Below, piece by piece: positions 33,324 to 43,227 of a DNA stretch of 64,000 nt. The stretch lies in contig NMRA01000067.1 of assembly GCA_002633005.1 (NCBI GenBank), forward strand, positions 216,752 through 280,751, written 5' to 3'. The notes under the pieces were generated by a model, which searched no databases, was not told where the DNA came from, and worked only from the letters and a program-made list of their open reading frames with translations. Both the position numbers and the translations under genes were made by a program. Positions within the stretch are counted from its first letter, which is position 1. Each line of letters begins with the position of its first letter. The stretch is from Phoronis australis. Lineage: Eukaryota > Phoronida > Phoronidae.

Positions 33324-36300
33324 TTCACTGTGATATATATTTATTGAAGGATACACAGAACATACAAAGAAATAATAACAAACCCAGAAACCGCGAAGCA
33401 TTATATCTGGGTTGTAAACAATTCATAAATGAAACTTATATACATAGAGATATATACAATTAAGTAGTATCTAAAATAAGTATTCCAATACTTAGACATG
33501 CTATTACAGATATATAAAAACAAAAATATTTACAGATTCATGTAGGGAAATCAGATGCAACAATATTGATAAACGGTATATAAAAATTTGCTAACGTTGC
33601 TTAGGAGGAATTCGTTAAGAACAAAGTCAAGGTTAGGACTACCATTCAGTAATAATGTAACTCTAGTAGGGATATTATTACAAGAATTGAGAGCGTTAAC
33701 AACTGATTGGTTATCATTGAGTGCACGAAAGAGTGAGTCTCTCAGGGATTCGATGAGGGGACATTTGAAGAAAATATGAGGATAAGATTGATGGTCACCA
33801 CATTTACAGTTTGGAGATACATTACTAAAGTTGTGCCTGAACTTGTCAGAGTTGAGGAAAAGGCCACATCTTGATCTGTACAATGCTATTTCGTTATCGC
33901 GGGTAAGGGAGAATTGAGTCAAGGGTGTTGAGTTATCAAAATTATGAAAAACAGTTCTAAAATTATTTTTTATACTCGTAAAAGAGTTGCTTTCCTTAAC
34001 AGAGACTGGAAGAGAATTCCAGTTGTTGATGCACATCATGACTGTAGACCTTCTGAATGCCTGACTGAACGACGGAGGAATTGCATATGGGGTGGAGAAT
34101 CTCAAATCACTACGATGGCCTTGTCTAATATATAGATCAAATATTTTTTTGACAGACACGTTGTTGACATTGTTTATTACCTTGAACGTAAATGTGGTCA
34201 TGTGAAGATTGCGTCGAGTAGACAGTTTGGGCCACTTGAGATTATTCAAAACCTTAACACTATTGGATCCCCTGTAAGCTCCAGTTATGAGTAAGGCGGC
34301 TTGATATTGTAACTTCTCCAAATGTTGGAGTGCACCCGTATTGGCAGACTGATATATAATATCACAATAATCAATGTGTGGAAGTACAAAGGACTTGAAC
34401 AAAACTTCTAAATGTGTAGAATTCAGATGACGAGAGACAAGCTTAAGTGGGTTAATTAGTTCCTGAGTTTTTTGTACGAGCTCCCGAACGTGAGGGGTGA
34501 ATGAGAGTTTTTCATCTAACAGTATACCCAGATGTCTGTGCGACTGTTTTCTAGGAATGATTTCATCATTAAGTTTAAGGTCATAAGACGGGTCAACAAG
34601 GAAGAGAGCATTAATAGATTTGGAGAAGGTAAGGTCAACGCTTTTTTCTGGTTTAAAATTCATTCTCCATTCTTGTGACCAATAGCTTAGTTTATTTAAG
34701 TCGTGTTGAAGCTGCAAAGAACATTCAGGGCTGCTCCCTGCGAAGGGGTAAAAAAGCGCCGTGTCATCTGCATAAAGGTATGTGCTACATGACAGGTTAT
34801 CAGGAAGGTCATTAATATAAACCAAGAAGAGAAGAGGGCCCAATACGCTACCCTGCGGTACACCTGCGTTTACAAATCCAGGATGGGATAAAATTGAAAG
34901 TACGCCATCGACACGAACACTGTATGTTCTTTCGGAGAGATATGAGGTGATCATGTTTAAAAGATTACCAGTAATGCCATAGGATCGAAGTTTGTGAAGT
35001 AGAAGGTCGTGAGGGACACAGTCGAAAGCAGAAGCTATATCTAGAAAAATGGACCTGACACTCTCTCCCTTCTCAAAATGTAAATGAATCTCATGTACTA
35101 TTTCAACAAGTTGTGCCACGGTGCTGTTCCCACGCAAAAAACCAAATTGACGATGATAGATCAAGTTGTTTTGTTTGAGAAATGTAAGAATACTTTGAGC
35201 AATGATCTTCTCAAAGATTTTGGACAGGGTGTTAAGTAATGTTATTGGGCGATAATTTGAAATTTCAGTTTTGGAGCCTTTTTTGTGTATGGGGACCATA
35301 ATTCCATGTTTCCAAGAAGACGGATAAATGCCTAGCTGAAGAAGTTTGTTAAACAGATTGGTCAGGGGCATGGTAATTTCGTTGGCAATCATTTTGATCA
35401 TCTTGCTGGTTATTAAAGCTGTGCCATCATTCTTATTGGGGTCAATTTCATTGAGATACTTCCGGACATCAGTTTGATTAGCCGGGATGTCAGACAGTTG
35501 ATTGAGACAACGTTCACGAAGAAAGGGAAAGTTACTTACTTCAGTTGGTGTAATGTGGCTTTTGTTCGTGAAAAATTTGAGAAACAAATCACACTTGTCA
35601 CTACTACGTGAGGCTAGGTTACCATTATAGTTGATGACAGGATAGGAGGATTGCTGTTGACTGCCGCGTATTTTATTGATGATGTTCCAGTATTCTTTGG
35701 AATTCTTGCTTGCGCTGTTAATTTGTTGAAAAAGCTTGTGTCGGTGATCAGCTTTGGCTTGATTTACTAAAGTTTCAACCAGACGTGACTGCTCCTTGTA
35801 TCTGTTGTAGATTATAGTGTTGTTAGATCTTCTGAAAGAGCTGTAAAGTCTGTTTCTTGTGCGGATTGCCCGTTTAACATTACTGTTGAACCACGGTTTG
35901 CTGTTGTGTTTAATTATCTTTTCAGTTGATGGGATGTTGTTTTTTAAGATTTCATAGAGAGTACTAGTGAAGAGTGAAACAGTGTCATCAATGTCGCCAG
36001 TGTTCAATATGGAATCCCAGTCAGTGTTGGTGATATCCTGACGCAGTTTATCGGTGTCGACCTGATCATATTTCCAGTTGGTTCGAGTGGTGTGTTGCTC
36101 TTTAACCGGTTTTTTAAGTGTTAGAGTGGTTTCGATAGTGTGGTGATCAGAATTGCCAACAGGAGGTAGTACAGAACATGAGTCAATGATACTCAAATTG
36201 TTTGTTATACACAGGTCAATACATGAATGAGAAACGTCGGTGATACGGGTTGGCTCATTAATTAGTTGTATGCAGTCATTAGACAATAAAATATCAAACA

Positions 36301-36734
36301 ATTGTAGTCCGGCCGTATTGTCATGATCATCATTGTACCATGTAGAGTTTCGGGCATTGAAATCACCATTTATGATTATACTAACGCTATTGCGGTTAAG
36401 TTCCGCTAACTGATCCGCTAGGGCTTTGAAGTAGAGTTTTCTTTCAGTTGGAGATTGAGAAGGTGAGCGATAAAACAACCCATAGTAAATTTTTCTGTGA
36501 TCGAAATAAATTTCGATCCAGCAGTTGCATAACTGAGGACAAGTTAAGCTAGGACATAATTTAAATGAGAGTGTGTTTTTAGTGAATAAAATGATACCAC
36601 GGCCACTGTTGCTGTGATACGAAACACTGTAACCAGGAATGATTAGTTCATTATCAAGGTCGTCTTTGGTAACATTACAAGTTTCACAAAGAGCGACAAT
36701 CATATAATCGTAAGACAGAACAAAGCAGAAAGAT
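33324..36734 (-). mobile_element. Jockey/CR1-type LINE, 5'-truncated, with target-site duplication
   Basis: A 3.4-kb insertion lies between direct repeats agcagaaagat at 33313-33323 and 36724-36734. Its 3' end carries AATAAA (minus strand, 33345-33340) about 17 bp from the junction and no long poly(A). The 5' truncation inside the endonuclease domain is the usual result of incomplete target-primed reverse transcription. Confidence 0.85.
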
Positions 36735-36757
36735 GCATTCCGAAAAGTCACAATCAC
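33551..36757 (-). CDS. Non-LTR retrotransposon endonuclease / reverse transcriptase ORF (1068 codons, uninterrupted)
   Basis: The open frame encodes an apurinic-type endonuclease followed by reverse transcriptase. Visible motifs are the catalytic Glu in ALCET (about residue 25), GDFNA (131-135) and SDHHT (203-207) of the endonuclease. The RT shows FLDIASAFD (571-579), GVPQGSVLGP (632-641) and YADD (662-665). Near the C-terminus CKCGDHQSYPHIFFKCP resembles the zinc-knuckle of LINE ORF2. No RNase H is seen. The jockey/CR1 grouping rests on motif style. The first 11 or so codons (36757-36725) come from the surrounding MITE, not the LINE, so the ATG is fortuitous and the original N-terminus is missing. 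No internal stop means a young insertion. Confidence 0.93.
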   Translation of the reverse strand: MIVTFRNASFCFVLSYDYMIVALCETCNVTKDDLDNELIIPGYSVSYHSNSGRGIILFTKNTLSFKLCPSLTCPQLCNCWIEIYFDHRKIYYGLFYRSPSQSPTERKLYFKALADQLAELNRNSVSIIINGDFNARNSTWYNDDHDNTAGLQLFDILLSNDCIQLINEPTRITDVSHSCIDLCITNNLSIIDSCSVLPPVGNSDHHTIETTLTLKKPVKEQHTTRTNWKYDQVDTDKLRQDITNTDWDSILNTGDIDDTVSLFTSTLYEILKNNIPSTEKIIKHNSKPWFNSNVKRAIRTRNRLYSSFRRSNNTIIYNRYKEQSRLVETLVNQAKADHRHKLFQQINSASKNSKEYWNIINKIRGSQQQSSYPVINYNGNLASRSSDKCDLFLKFFTNKSHITPTEVSNFPFLRERCLNQLSDIPANQTDVRKYLNEIDPNKNDGTALITSKMIKMIANEITMPLTNLFNKLLQLGIYPSSWKHGIMVPIHKKGSKTEISNYRPITLLNTLSKIFEKIIAQSILTFLKQNNLIYHRQFGFLRGNSTVAQLVEIVHEIHLHFEKGESVRSIFLDIASAFDCVPHDLLLHKLRSYGITGNLLNMITSYLSERTYSVRVDGVLSILSHPGFVNAGVPQGSVLGPLLFLVYINDLPDNLSCSTYLYADDTALFYPFAGSSPECSLQLQHDLNKLSYWSQEWRMNFKPEKSVDLTFSKSINALFLVDPSYDLKLNDEIIPRKQSHRHLGILLDEKLSFTPHVRELVQKTQELINPLKLVSRHLNSTHLEVLFKSFVLPHIDYCDIIYQSANTGALQHLEKLQYQAALLITGAYRGSNSVKVLNNLKWPKLSTRRNLHMTTFTFKVINNVNNVSVKKIFDLYIRQGHRSDLRFSTPYAIPPSFSQAFRRSTVMMCINNWNSLPVSVKESNSFTSIKNNFRTVFHNFDNSTPLTQFSLTRDNEIALYRSRCGLFLNSDKFRHNFSNVSPNCKCGDHQSYPHIFFKCPLIESLRDSLFRALNDNQSVVNALNSCNNIPTRVTLLLNGSPNLDFVLNEFLLSNVSKFLYTVYQYCCI

Positions 36758-37139
36758 AATTTCTAGGCTTCAAATTTCCTGAACCGTTAAGCACCGATTT
36801 GTCTGTACAACCTAGGAACTGGTTCCTAGGTACAACAGACCACATTTAAAGTTCAGTTCATCAGTCATGCCAGTTTGTTTGCGTAAAGCGCTGCCTGTTG
36901 AGAATTCGACCAGCCAATCAGAAACGCCGGTGTAAAAAAAATTACCGAGGAAAATTAAGTGATACCTGCGTGCTGGCGCGGCTACCGCCCCACCTAGCGG
37001 CACGCAGGGAACCAGCGAGTCGGCTCAACGGCCTGAGTGACGTCACTCTATTGGCTTAATTTCACTCCCTCCGGCTTTTGTCGCGTACATAATTCATCGG
37101 GCCTGTCGCTGCCCAAATTAATGATGCCTCATTAAAAAT

Positions 37140-37488
37140 TGTTTACTCTTCCTTGAGTAAACTAAATTATTTACCCGGGTATTGGAACATTGCCGTTCTT
37201 CAGTTATTCTGCTGCTAAAATTGCCATGCGCTCTTTGGACGCCATTGCGTCACCTATTGGCCAATTTCCATGTTCTTCAATCAACTTCGAGGTTACGTAC
37301 AGATCATAACAATCGAAAGTGGTTTCATTTCGTTACAAGTTTTTACTAGTTTAATACCAGAAAACCCAATTTCAGAACAAACTCTTGAGAGACATCGCAA
37401 AGTTTTAGGAAATGTCGCGTAGGCTTACGTGCGCGTGTCACGAGTATGCACCGTTTTCAAAACGACGACAGATTTTCCTTTGTTAACG
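37140..37488. repeat. Dispersed repeat R1, copy 3 (interrupted at TTAA)
   Basis: It matches 31612-31950 (ccttgagtaaactaaatta, gctgctaaaattgc, cattgcgtcacctat). The match resumes after 40200 (tagattgtttacttc), so the 2.7-kb composite at 37489-40200 is inserted into it. Confidence 0.7.
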
Positions 37489-37729
37489 TTAAAGGAGCAT
37501 GCCACCCAAAAAACAACCTAATTTTTATAAATTTAGATCGAGTAGTTCTACTCCATAACGACACGTAGGGTAGCGTTACCTGACACCTGATGGCAGACGG
37601 AGGTGTTGAAATTATACAATGACGTCATCGGTTTCAGCAGTTCTCAACACGGGTTGCTGGTGTCAGCTTGTCGCTTGAAGTCATCGTTTAACGCCAATAA
37701 ATCATCGAACTTCGATGTAAAACCCTTAA
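37489..37729 (+). mobile_element. 240-bp TTAA element, copy 1
   Basis: It starts TTAAAGGAGCATGCCACCC and ends GATGTAAAACCCTTAA. The inverted copy is at 38511-38759, and a longer relative begins at 30987. It is non-coding. Confidence 0.7.
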
Positions 37730-38510
37730 AGGAGAATGTCACCCGATTTAATTAGTCTTTTTTGCCGTCTTAATCGGTCTATATACACATCGCGTCGCAT
37801 ACGGTCGACCTTACATAGCCAAGAGGTGTCGCGTTAACCTGTGAGGAAGGTGAGAAACGACGCTAGCGACGTCAGTGGTTCATATGCAGAGGGAATGCCG
37901 CTATGTTGCGGTGCATCGTTCCCGCTTGTCCGAACTAAGCAGATGCGAGGAAAGTGGGTATATCGTTTTTTTACTTCCTCGAGAGTCCGAAATGCTTAGG
38001 AAGTGGCTCATGGTAGCGAAGAATGAAATGTACGCTGTAAATAGCAAGTATGAGGCCGTGAAACATCTCCGTGTCTGTAGCCTGCAGACGTCGACAGTGC
38101 CTGACGAACTCGAATGCCGGATTACCAAATAACACCATACGTTCCGTTGTCTGAGCTTGTTCACGGCGCCTCTCTAGTATTTCTTCATCACTGTATCCCT
38201 GTTCGAATTGACAACCTGCGAAGTCGGGACTGATGAGCTCTAGCTCGTCCTAAGTCGGGGTTGCGAGTTGCCATTACTGAGCGTTCTGTTTCAAAATGAA
38301 TTATTCTCACCCTAACCAATACTTATACAAAACTCAAACAAAGTCTGTATCTCACGGAAAATACTTCGAAATTATCTCCAAACGGATCCCAAACTCATGC
38401 TACGGACCTTATTGGCCTGCCGAACTTTGTAGGCTACGGTGTGTCCAAATACCAATAAATCCGTAAGAGCGAAATATAACAACACGTTTTTATAAGAAAT
38501 AGGTGTATTT

Positions 38511-38759
38511 TTAAGGGTTTTACATCGAAGTTTGACGATTTATTGTTGTTAAACGATGACTTCAAGCGATAAGTTGACACCAGTAACCCGTGTTGTGAAC
38601 TCCTGAACAGACTGCGTGTGAAACCGATGACGTCATTGGATAATTTCAACACCTCCGTCTGCCGTCAGGTAACGCAACCGTACGTGTCCTTATGGAGTAG
38701 AACTACTCGATCTAAATTGATACAAATTAGGTTGTTTTTTGGGTGGCATGCTCCTTTAA
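38511..38759 (-). mobile_element. 240-bp TTAA element, copy 2 (inverted)
   Basis: It is the reverse complement of 37489-37729 with about 90% identity by eye, again bounded by TTAA on both sides. It sits exactly in the centre of the inner palindrome. Confidence 0.7.
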
Positions 38760-39572
38760 AAATACACCGAGTTTTTATAAAAACGCGTTGTTTTATTTCG
38801 CTCTTACGGATTTATTGGTATGTGGACACATCGCAGCCTACTAAGTTCGGCAGGCCAATAAGGTCCGTAGCAGGAGTTTGGCCTGTTCGGAGATAATTTC
38901 GAAGTATTTTCCGTGAGATACAGACAGGAGAACCTAGATCTGTGTTGTTTAGACTTGTGATTTTTGGAGTTCTAAACACAGAACGCTTGTTATCCTGGCC
39001 AGTGGCTCGGAACCGGATCAGGGCCGTCGCGGCCGGCCGGATTGACTCGTTATCCCTGCCAGTGGCTCGGAAACTGATCAGACCTCACGAACATAAACCA
39101 GCTAAAGTTCAGTAGACTGAACTAAACTTCCAGTCAAGAAAATACTATACTAGTGAGCCAAAGTAATGTGCACGTGATTATGTTGGTGAATTAGCCAATG
39201 ACGAAACTGCAAATCTACTTACTCGTCGGGGGCCGCGAATTCAGGTTCCGCTTTGGCCACAGCACCGTCAGGGCAGAAGTTGTACATTGACAATCATTAT
39301 TTGAGTAATGTAGATGTAAATAAATATTCCCCTAACACCTAGCCATGGGATGGAAATCGAGTTGTTTCACAACAGTTTCTGCCAGCAAGCACTAATTAGC
39401 ATGAGCTCACACAGCCTCGGTGTCCCGTCAATTAGTTTTATTGCACCTAAAGCCGGTAACGCAGTGATTTATTCATTGCTGCATGGCTTTTCAAATCCTT
39501 TGCACTCACGAACACTCCAAAGGCATTGCAAATTGCATCTAATGAGACAGGCTTTGTTTCAGTTTTATATAA

Positions 39573-39951
39573 GTATTGGTTAGGGTGAGAATAATTCATT
39601 TTGAAACAGAACGCTCAGTAATAAACGGCAACATGGCAACTCGCAATCCCGACTTTGGACGAGCTAGAGATCATCAGTCTCAACTTCGCAAGTGGATCGT
39701 TAAATTTTACAGGCTATCAATTCAAACAGGAATACATTGATGAAGAAATACTAGAGAGGCGCCGTGAACAAGCTCAGACAATGGAACGTATGGAGTTATT
39801 TGGTAAGCCGGCATTCGTCAGGCACTGTCGACGTCTGCAGGCCACAGACACGGAGATGTTGCACGGCCTCATAATTGCTATTTACAGCGTACATTTCATT
39901 CCTCACTACCATGAGCCACTTCCTAAGCATTTCGGACTCTCGAGGAAGTAA
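39573..39951 (+). pseudogene. Coding-like remnant in the right inverted arm
   Basis: The frame encodes a charged helical stretch (EEILERRREQAQTMERM) and then FVRHCRRLQATDTEM and a stop after GLSRK. The left arm encodes a closely similar segment on the minus strand (about 37970-38260) with a small in-frame difference near AF(EF)VRHC. Similar frames in both arms may reflect an old transposon ORF or only the sequence identity of the arms. No family is recognised. Confidence 0.25.
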
Positions 39952-40200
39952 AAAAAAAAACGATATACCCGCTTTCCTTGCAGCTGCTTAGTTCGGACAA
40001 GCGGTAACGATGCACCGCAACATAGCAGCATTCACTCTGCATATGAACCAATGACGTCGCTAGCGTCGTTTCTCACCTTCCTCACAGGTTAACGCGACAC
40101 CCCTTTGCAAGGTAAGGTCGACCGTATGCGAGGCGATGTGGATCTAGACCGTTTAAGACGGCAAAAAAGACTAATTTAATCGGGTGGCATTTTCCTTTAA

Positions 40201-40470
40201 TAGATTGTTTACTTCTATGAACGACTGTAACGGGAAAGGTGAATGTTACGGCAGGGTCAAATGTTCTGGAAAGAAATTTGTACTGCCTAGGGAAAGAATC
40301 CCGCAGCCGCACACCTTGCTTACTAATATCTGACAGTGACAGTTCTGCTTGAAGCTTTGAACACGGAGTCTTTAGCAATATTCCTGTCTCTTGCGGTTCA
40401 CTCTTAGGTGTAGCTATTTCCCCTCGGCGTTTCCCACTAGCTGCTATCCGTGCGAAAGCACGGGTAACGG
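40201..40470. repeat. Continuation of dispersed repeat after the TTAA insertion
   Basis: It matches 31990-32010 and 32510-32770 (agggtcaaatgttctgg, gcttgaagctttgaacac, ttcccctcggcgtttccc). Confidence 0.6.
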
Positions 40471-42700
40471 CTAGTCTCACTTAAACATCAAAAGACTTAT
40501 TCACAACGACATCGGGGTCTAGTGAACCAATAGTCCTTTTGCGAGTTTATAGCAATTATAACGCTAGATTATGTGAGACTTAACTGTGACGTCACCGGAA
40601 TGGTGAAAAAGCTTGTCGTTTAGCCATTTGCCCGATACGGTAGCAGAGTATATTCTGTTGTTTACTTCGAGTTTTTAATCTTTTAGTGTGAAAAATGTCA
40701 AACAAGCATTACTGTTATGGCAAATAAAATTCAGATTCGCACTACAATACGTTCCATCACGTTCTGTGCTAATTTCGTCCCGTGTATTTTAAACGGGTGG
40801 TAGGCGAAATCCGCTCCCTGATTAAGTTTTCACCGCGCCAAAAATACATTCTACACCTAAAATTATCACCTCAGTACTAAGACGCTTACTTTCTTCAGTG
40901 ATCATTTCTGCTTCTAAACCTATCTTCGATAAAGCAGGTGACATTGGCGAAGAATTCCAACTCCGCTTTTTGGTTACTGTTAACTTTGATCGCGCGCGCG
41001 ATAACCACAAGGTATTTCAACCGAGTCAGGTGAGTATGAGACACACGCTAGCGCGAGACTGAGCGAAGCGCGTGACCTGGCGCGTAACACTTTCACAATA
41101 GCATGGGAAAATATCGAGTGAAATTTGTAAGATTTGTGTCCCTTGGACTTTTTGTTCGTCAACATGCGTGATTTCACTTAAATTCCTCAAAATGGTGCCC
41201 GCTGAGAGAAACTCGAGCGAACCGCGAGGTTTTCATGGATATGTTCAAGTTATCTGTAGACTAAATTGTATCCCAGAGTCAGGGTATGTGCTAATTATAA
41301 CTCCATGTGCACATGTGCATGTTTCAATTGACTTTATTTGCTGTATTTTGATTTGAGTAACTTTTTATGGGAATCTACCATCGCCCCTGTATGCCTGGAG
41401 CATTCAGGCCTAGACCGGCGGGTCGAGTTCCAATTCAGTCCATTCACAGCTTCGCACAACATAACAAGTTCACATTTTCTTCGTCCATTCTCAGTTATTC
41501 CACTCGACCATCCTAATTAAATCGTGTTAACGCTTTAAGCGTAAAATTCAACATAAGAACTAACAGTAAGATTTCGCGTATGTAGCAAAGACTCAGGGCA
41601 AAACAAGAACAATATGGCGGGTTTTGCCCTCCTTCCGGTGACGTCACATTGACTAACTGGAAACTCGCAAGTGAGCTATTAAAGAACAGGTCCCTGCGTG
41701 CAGTGTGAGACAGGTAGGCAATCAATGGAGATTCGTCGTGCCTATGGCGGCATCCTAACAGAATGCGTGCACCAGAAAACTAATCTATCTATAGCAGCTC
41801 CGTGACAATTACGGGATTATGTCGGGGCGTAAGAGGCTGTGTTAAACATCTTACGAAAGGACTGCACACGCGCAACATGACAAAGAAGTAAGGAGCGAAT
41901 CTTTTCTCACGTGGGTCAGAAAAATCCTAATAGGCTTACCACGCGATGGACTCACGTTCTAACTACGACAGCAAAAGCAGCAGCAACAGTAACAGCGATT
42001 TTGATGACGTAGCTGGTGCACTATTTATTTAGAAGTGCCGCTCCGTTCTCTTTTGATGTGCGACTTGGGTGTGGTGTGCACGTCTAAGTTCTCACACTTG
42101 AACCCCGCGATATAGTTAGTGAATAATCAGGACATCTTACGTGAAAAGTAAAATAATGTTTTTATACCACAGAGTTTATCGTAGTCAGATTTCGAACAAA
42201 ACGTAGCTGTTGTACGGAGTTTTACTTGGGTTCAAATACTTCGATACTTGGTTCGCCGTGAGTGAATGATAGCGCCCTATCACATACCTATGCCGCTGTT
42301 CATTGTGTTGGAGTCGAGGGGTGCTTTACCCGACACCACTGTTTCAGTTAGTAATCGCGTCATTAATTGAAATTTATGGTTAAACTAGGAATTTTTCTAA
42401 TTGGTGTCGTTCCTTGAGCAATGAGGTACTTAGTTTTTCACTGTCCCAACCGGCAATCAACTGTTCAAGCTATGGTTAGTGCAACAATGGGCTGTTTTCA
42501 TAAAATAATGCCAATACACAAGTGGACTGTGACAGGTCAAGAAAATGAGAGGGGTTTCCGATGGGGGCACATGCCATGGGGGCGGAGGGCATTTAATGTA
42601 TAATAATTAATTAGTGGTTGTGTGGAATAAAACGAAACAAAGATGTGTTGCACAAAAGTACGACTAGTGGGGTATTTAACATGTCTAGGCTCACTTTACC
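40471..42700. other. Intergenic upstream of gene 2, nothing definite
   Basis: No gene, RNA or clear repeat is recognised in this stretch. Confidence 0.4.
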
Positions 42701-42764
42701 CCACCTTTAAGCAGGTACAACGGCTTTGCTAACACTCACTCTGCTGGTTATAGTTAATAACCTG

Positions 42765-42905
42765 GTGAATATGTGCAAGTCTTTTGTTATTTCATGTCAA
42801 CCGCAATTGTTACAAAGCTACTGTGGGCTGTGCGAGATAAAATTTAAGGTATCGCCTCGTTGTTTCCCCCGATCATATTTATTTACTCCTAGTTTTAACT
42901 TGCAG
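42765..42905 (+). other. Candidate 5' UTR intron private to gene 2 (141 bp)
   Basis: Genes 1 and 3 run uninterrupted from ggctttgctaacaatcactc to the start codon. In gene 2 the same 5' UTR is split by 141 bp that begins gtgaat and ends tttaacttgcag. Removing it restores the order of the other copies. It could be a gained intron or a small insertion that happens to have GT and AG ends. Confidence 0.4.
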
Positions 42906-42925
42906 CTTAAATAGCTTCAGCTGAC

Positions 42926-43227
42926 ATGGAGCCTTACTCTCTCACAGTAGCTGTTCTCTTAGTTGCGTGTTTCCAAGATGTGTTCGGTGTCTTGAGCACG
43001 CAACAGCTTCAGGACATTGATGGAGTTGTTTCGCAGCTGATGAGGTGTCGTGATGTGCCTGGAATGGGGGTGGCTGTTGTAGTGAACGGCCAGACTGTCG
43101 TTCAGAAGGGTTACGGTTTCGCTGATGTCGAAAATAATGTCCCGTTCACGGAGAAGACCCTATTTTCAATCGCGTCTGTCTCCAAGCAGATGTCGGCGAC
43201 ATTACTCGCCTTGCTCAGCGAGAAAGG
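42926..43227 (+). CDS. Gene 2 exon 1: signal peptide and SVSK motif
   Basis: The exon encodes residues 1-100 plus two bases of Gly101, including TLFSIASVSKQMSATLLALL. The donor is gtaagt. An in-frame TAG lies just upstream of the ATG, which fixes this start. Confidence 0.9.

Larger units (their letters stand above)
32998..37018. mobile_element. MITE with TIR TCGCTGGTTCCCTG, interrupted by a LINE
   Basis: The left end TCGCTGGTTCCCTG (32998-33011) and the right end CAGGGAACCAGCGA (37005-37018) are flanked by the direct repeat GTCGGCTCAAC (32987-32997 and 37019-37029). Without the LINE it is about 610 bp. The same sequence occurs uninterrupted at 44055-44689 and 44690-45216, which proves the LINE is a later insertion. 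An 11-bp duplication is near the Mutator range, but the superfamily is not certain. Confidence 0.75.
37489..40200. mobile_element. TTAA-flanked composite of nested inverted repeats (2.7 kb)
   Basis: It lies between TTAA at 37489 and TTAA at 40197, splitting an R1 repeat. Parts: a 240-bp TTAA element (37489-37729); outer inverted arms 37726-38354 and 39543-40200 (about 630 bp each); inner arms about 38350-38510 and 38760-38925; and at the centre an inverted copy of the 240-bp element between TTAA at 38511 and 38756. Ends read AAGGAGAATGtCACCC and its inverse. TTAA targets recall piggyBac-type elements; no transposase is seen. Confidence 0.65.
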
